Source: Halalkalicoccus jeotgali B3
GTDB lineage: Archaea; Halobacteriota; Halobacteria; Halobacteriales; Halalkalicoccaceae
Assembly: GCF_000196895.1 (NCBI RefSeq)
Contig: NC_014297.1
Coordinates: forward strand, 2,680,468-2,744,467
Reading direction: 5' to 3'
DNA: 64,000 bases
Positions within the stretch are counted from its first letter, which is position 1. The number at the start of each line of letters is the position of its first letter. Shown here in pieces: positions 63,968 through 64,000 of the stretch. Under the pieces are notes generated by a model. That model made no database searches. It worked only from the letters and a program-made list of their open reading frames with translations, and was not told the origin of the DNA. Made by a program: the position numbers and the translations under genes.

Positions 63968-64000
63968 ATGCGCGTGCTCCGAGGGCGGGCGGCGTCGATC
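63968..64000 (+). CDS. Start of a gene, possibly a lipoate-protein ligase
   Basis: ATG at 63968 opens MRVLRGRAASI, cut by the window edge. Haloarchaeal lipoate-protein ligase A proteins begin similarly, but 11 residues are too few to name it. Divergent from the M23-like gene with 51 bp between. Confidence 0.3.
   Translation, partial: MRVLRGRAASI

Overview
The window comes from a halophilic archaeon of the class Halobacteria. The evidence is high GC, strongly acidic proteins, leaderless promoters, an S-layer glycoprotein with a PGF-CTERM tail beside its archaeosortase, a doublet histone, haloarchaeal RPA2, aIF2-beta with a TRAM domain, the Azf-type glucose-6-phosphate dehydrogenase, an archaeal RNase P RNA and Tat-exported proteins. 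I did not fix a genus. No CRISPR array, rRNA operon or intact insertion sequence was seen.

Layout. 1-4 kb: central carbon metabolism, with a type I GAPDH-PGK operon divergent from a type II GAPDH and a TrmB-like operator between them. 4-8.5 kb: housekeeping and stress genes (Hsp20, DUF393 protein, thioferritin-like DpsL, ATP-grasp, L10e, VanZ). 8.5-14 kb: cell surface, with the S-layer glycoprotein (structured leader, Asn/Asp tandem repeats), archaeosortase ArtA and a Tat-exported protein. 14-17.1 kb: a RecA-like haloarchaeal protein, a CHAT (caspase-like) protein and a 44-residue hydrophobic peptide converging on it. 17.1-24.1 kb: an AT-rich, gene-poor stretch, tRNA-Phe, a tight four-gene operon (glutaminase-dead asparagine-synthase-like protein, frameshifted alkaline-phosphatase-superfamily hydrolase, FemAB-like acyltransferase, DegT-like aminotransferase), then tRNA-Val with a duplicated 3' end. 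24-36 kb: transporters, pterin genes (ArfB-like, MptD-like), aIF2-beta, Azf, small proteins, tRNA-Arg, a Tat-exported putative cysteine peptidase, a divergent NRAMP protein. 36-41.6 kb: chromatin genes (RPA2, histone, histone deacetylase) followed by CCA-adding enzyme. 41.7-45.8 kb: three tRNAs, a TrkA-C remnant and KatG. 45.8-52 kb: MATE, membrane ferredoxin, frameshifted MFS, DJ-1 protein, 6-phosphogluconate dehydrogenase, DUF4397 lipoprotein. 52-64 kb: ValS, M29 aminopeptidase, SirR-like regulator, RNase P RNA, AMMECR1, NAD salvage (PncB, PncA), a surface metalloprotease-like protein, a JAMM desampylase-rhodanese pair, thioesterase, an M23-like protein and a partial gene.

Two regions are the best candidates for undescribed biology. 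One is the CHAT protein with its 44-residue membrane peptide and the divergent RecA-like gene. The other is the tRNA-bounded four-gene operon, whose families resemble those of bacterial exosortase-linked polysaccharide loci and which lies a few kilobases from an archaeosortase. Two apparent single-base frameshifts (C run at 20936-20941; near 48111) may be real or sequence errors.
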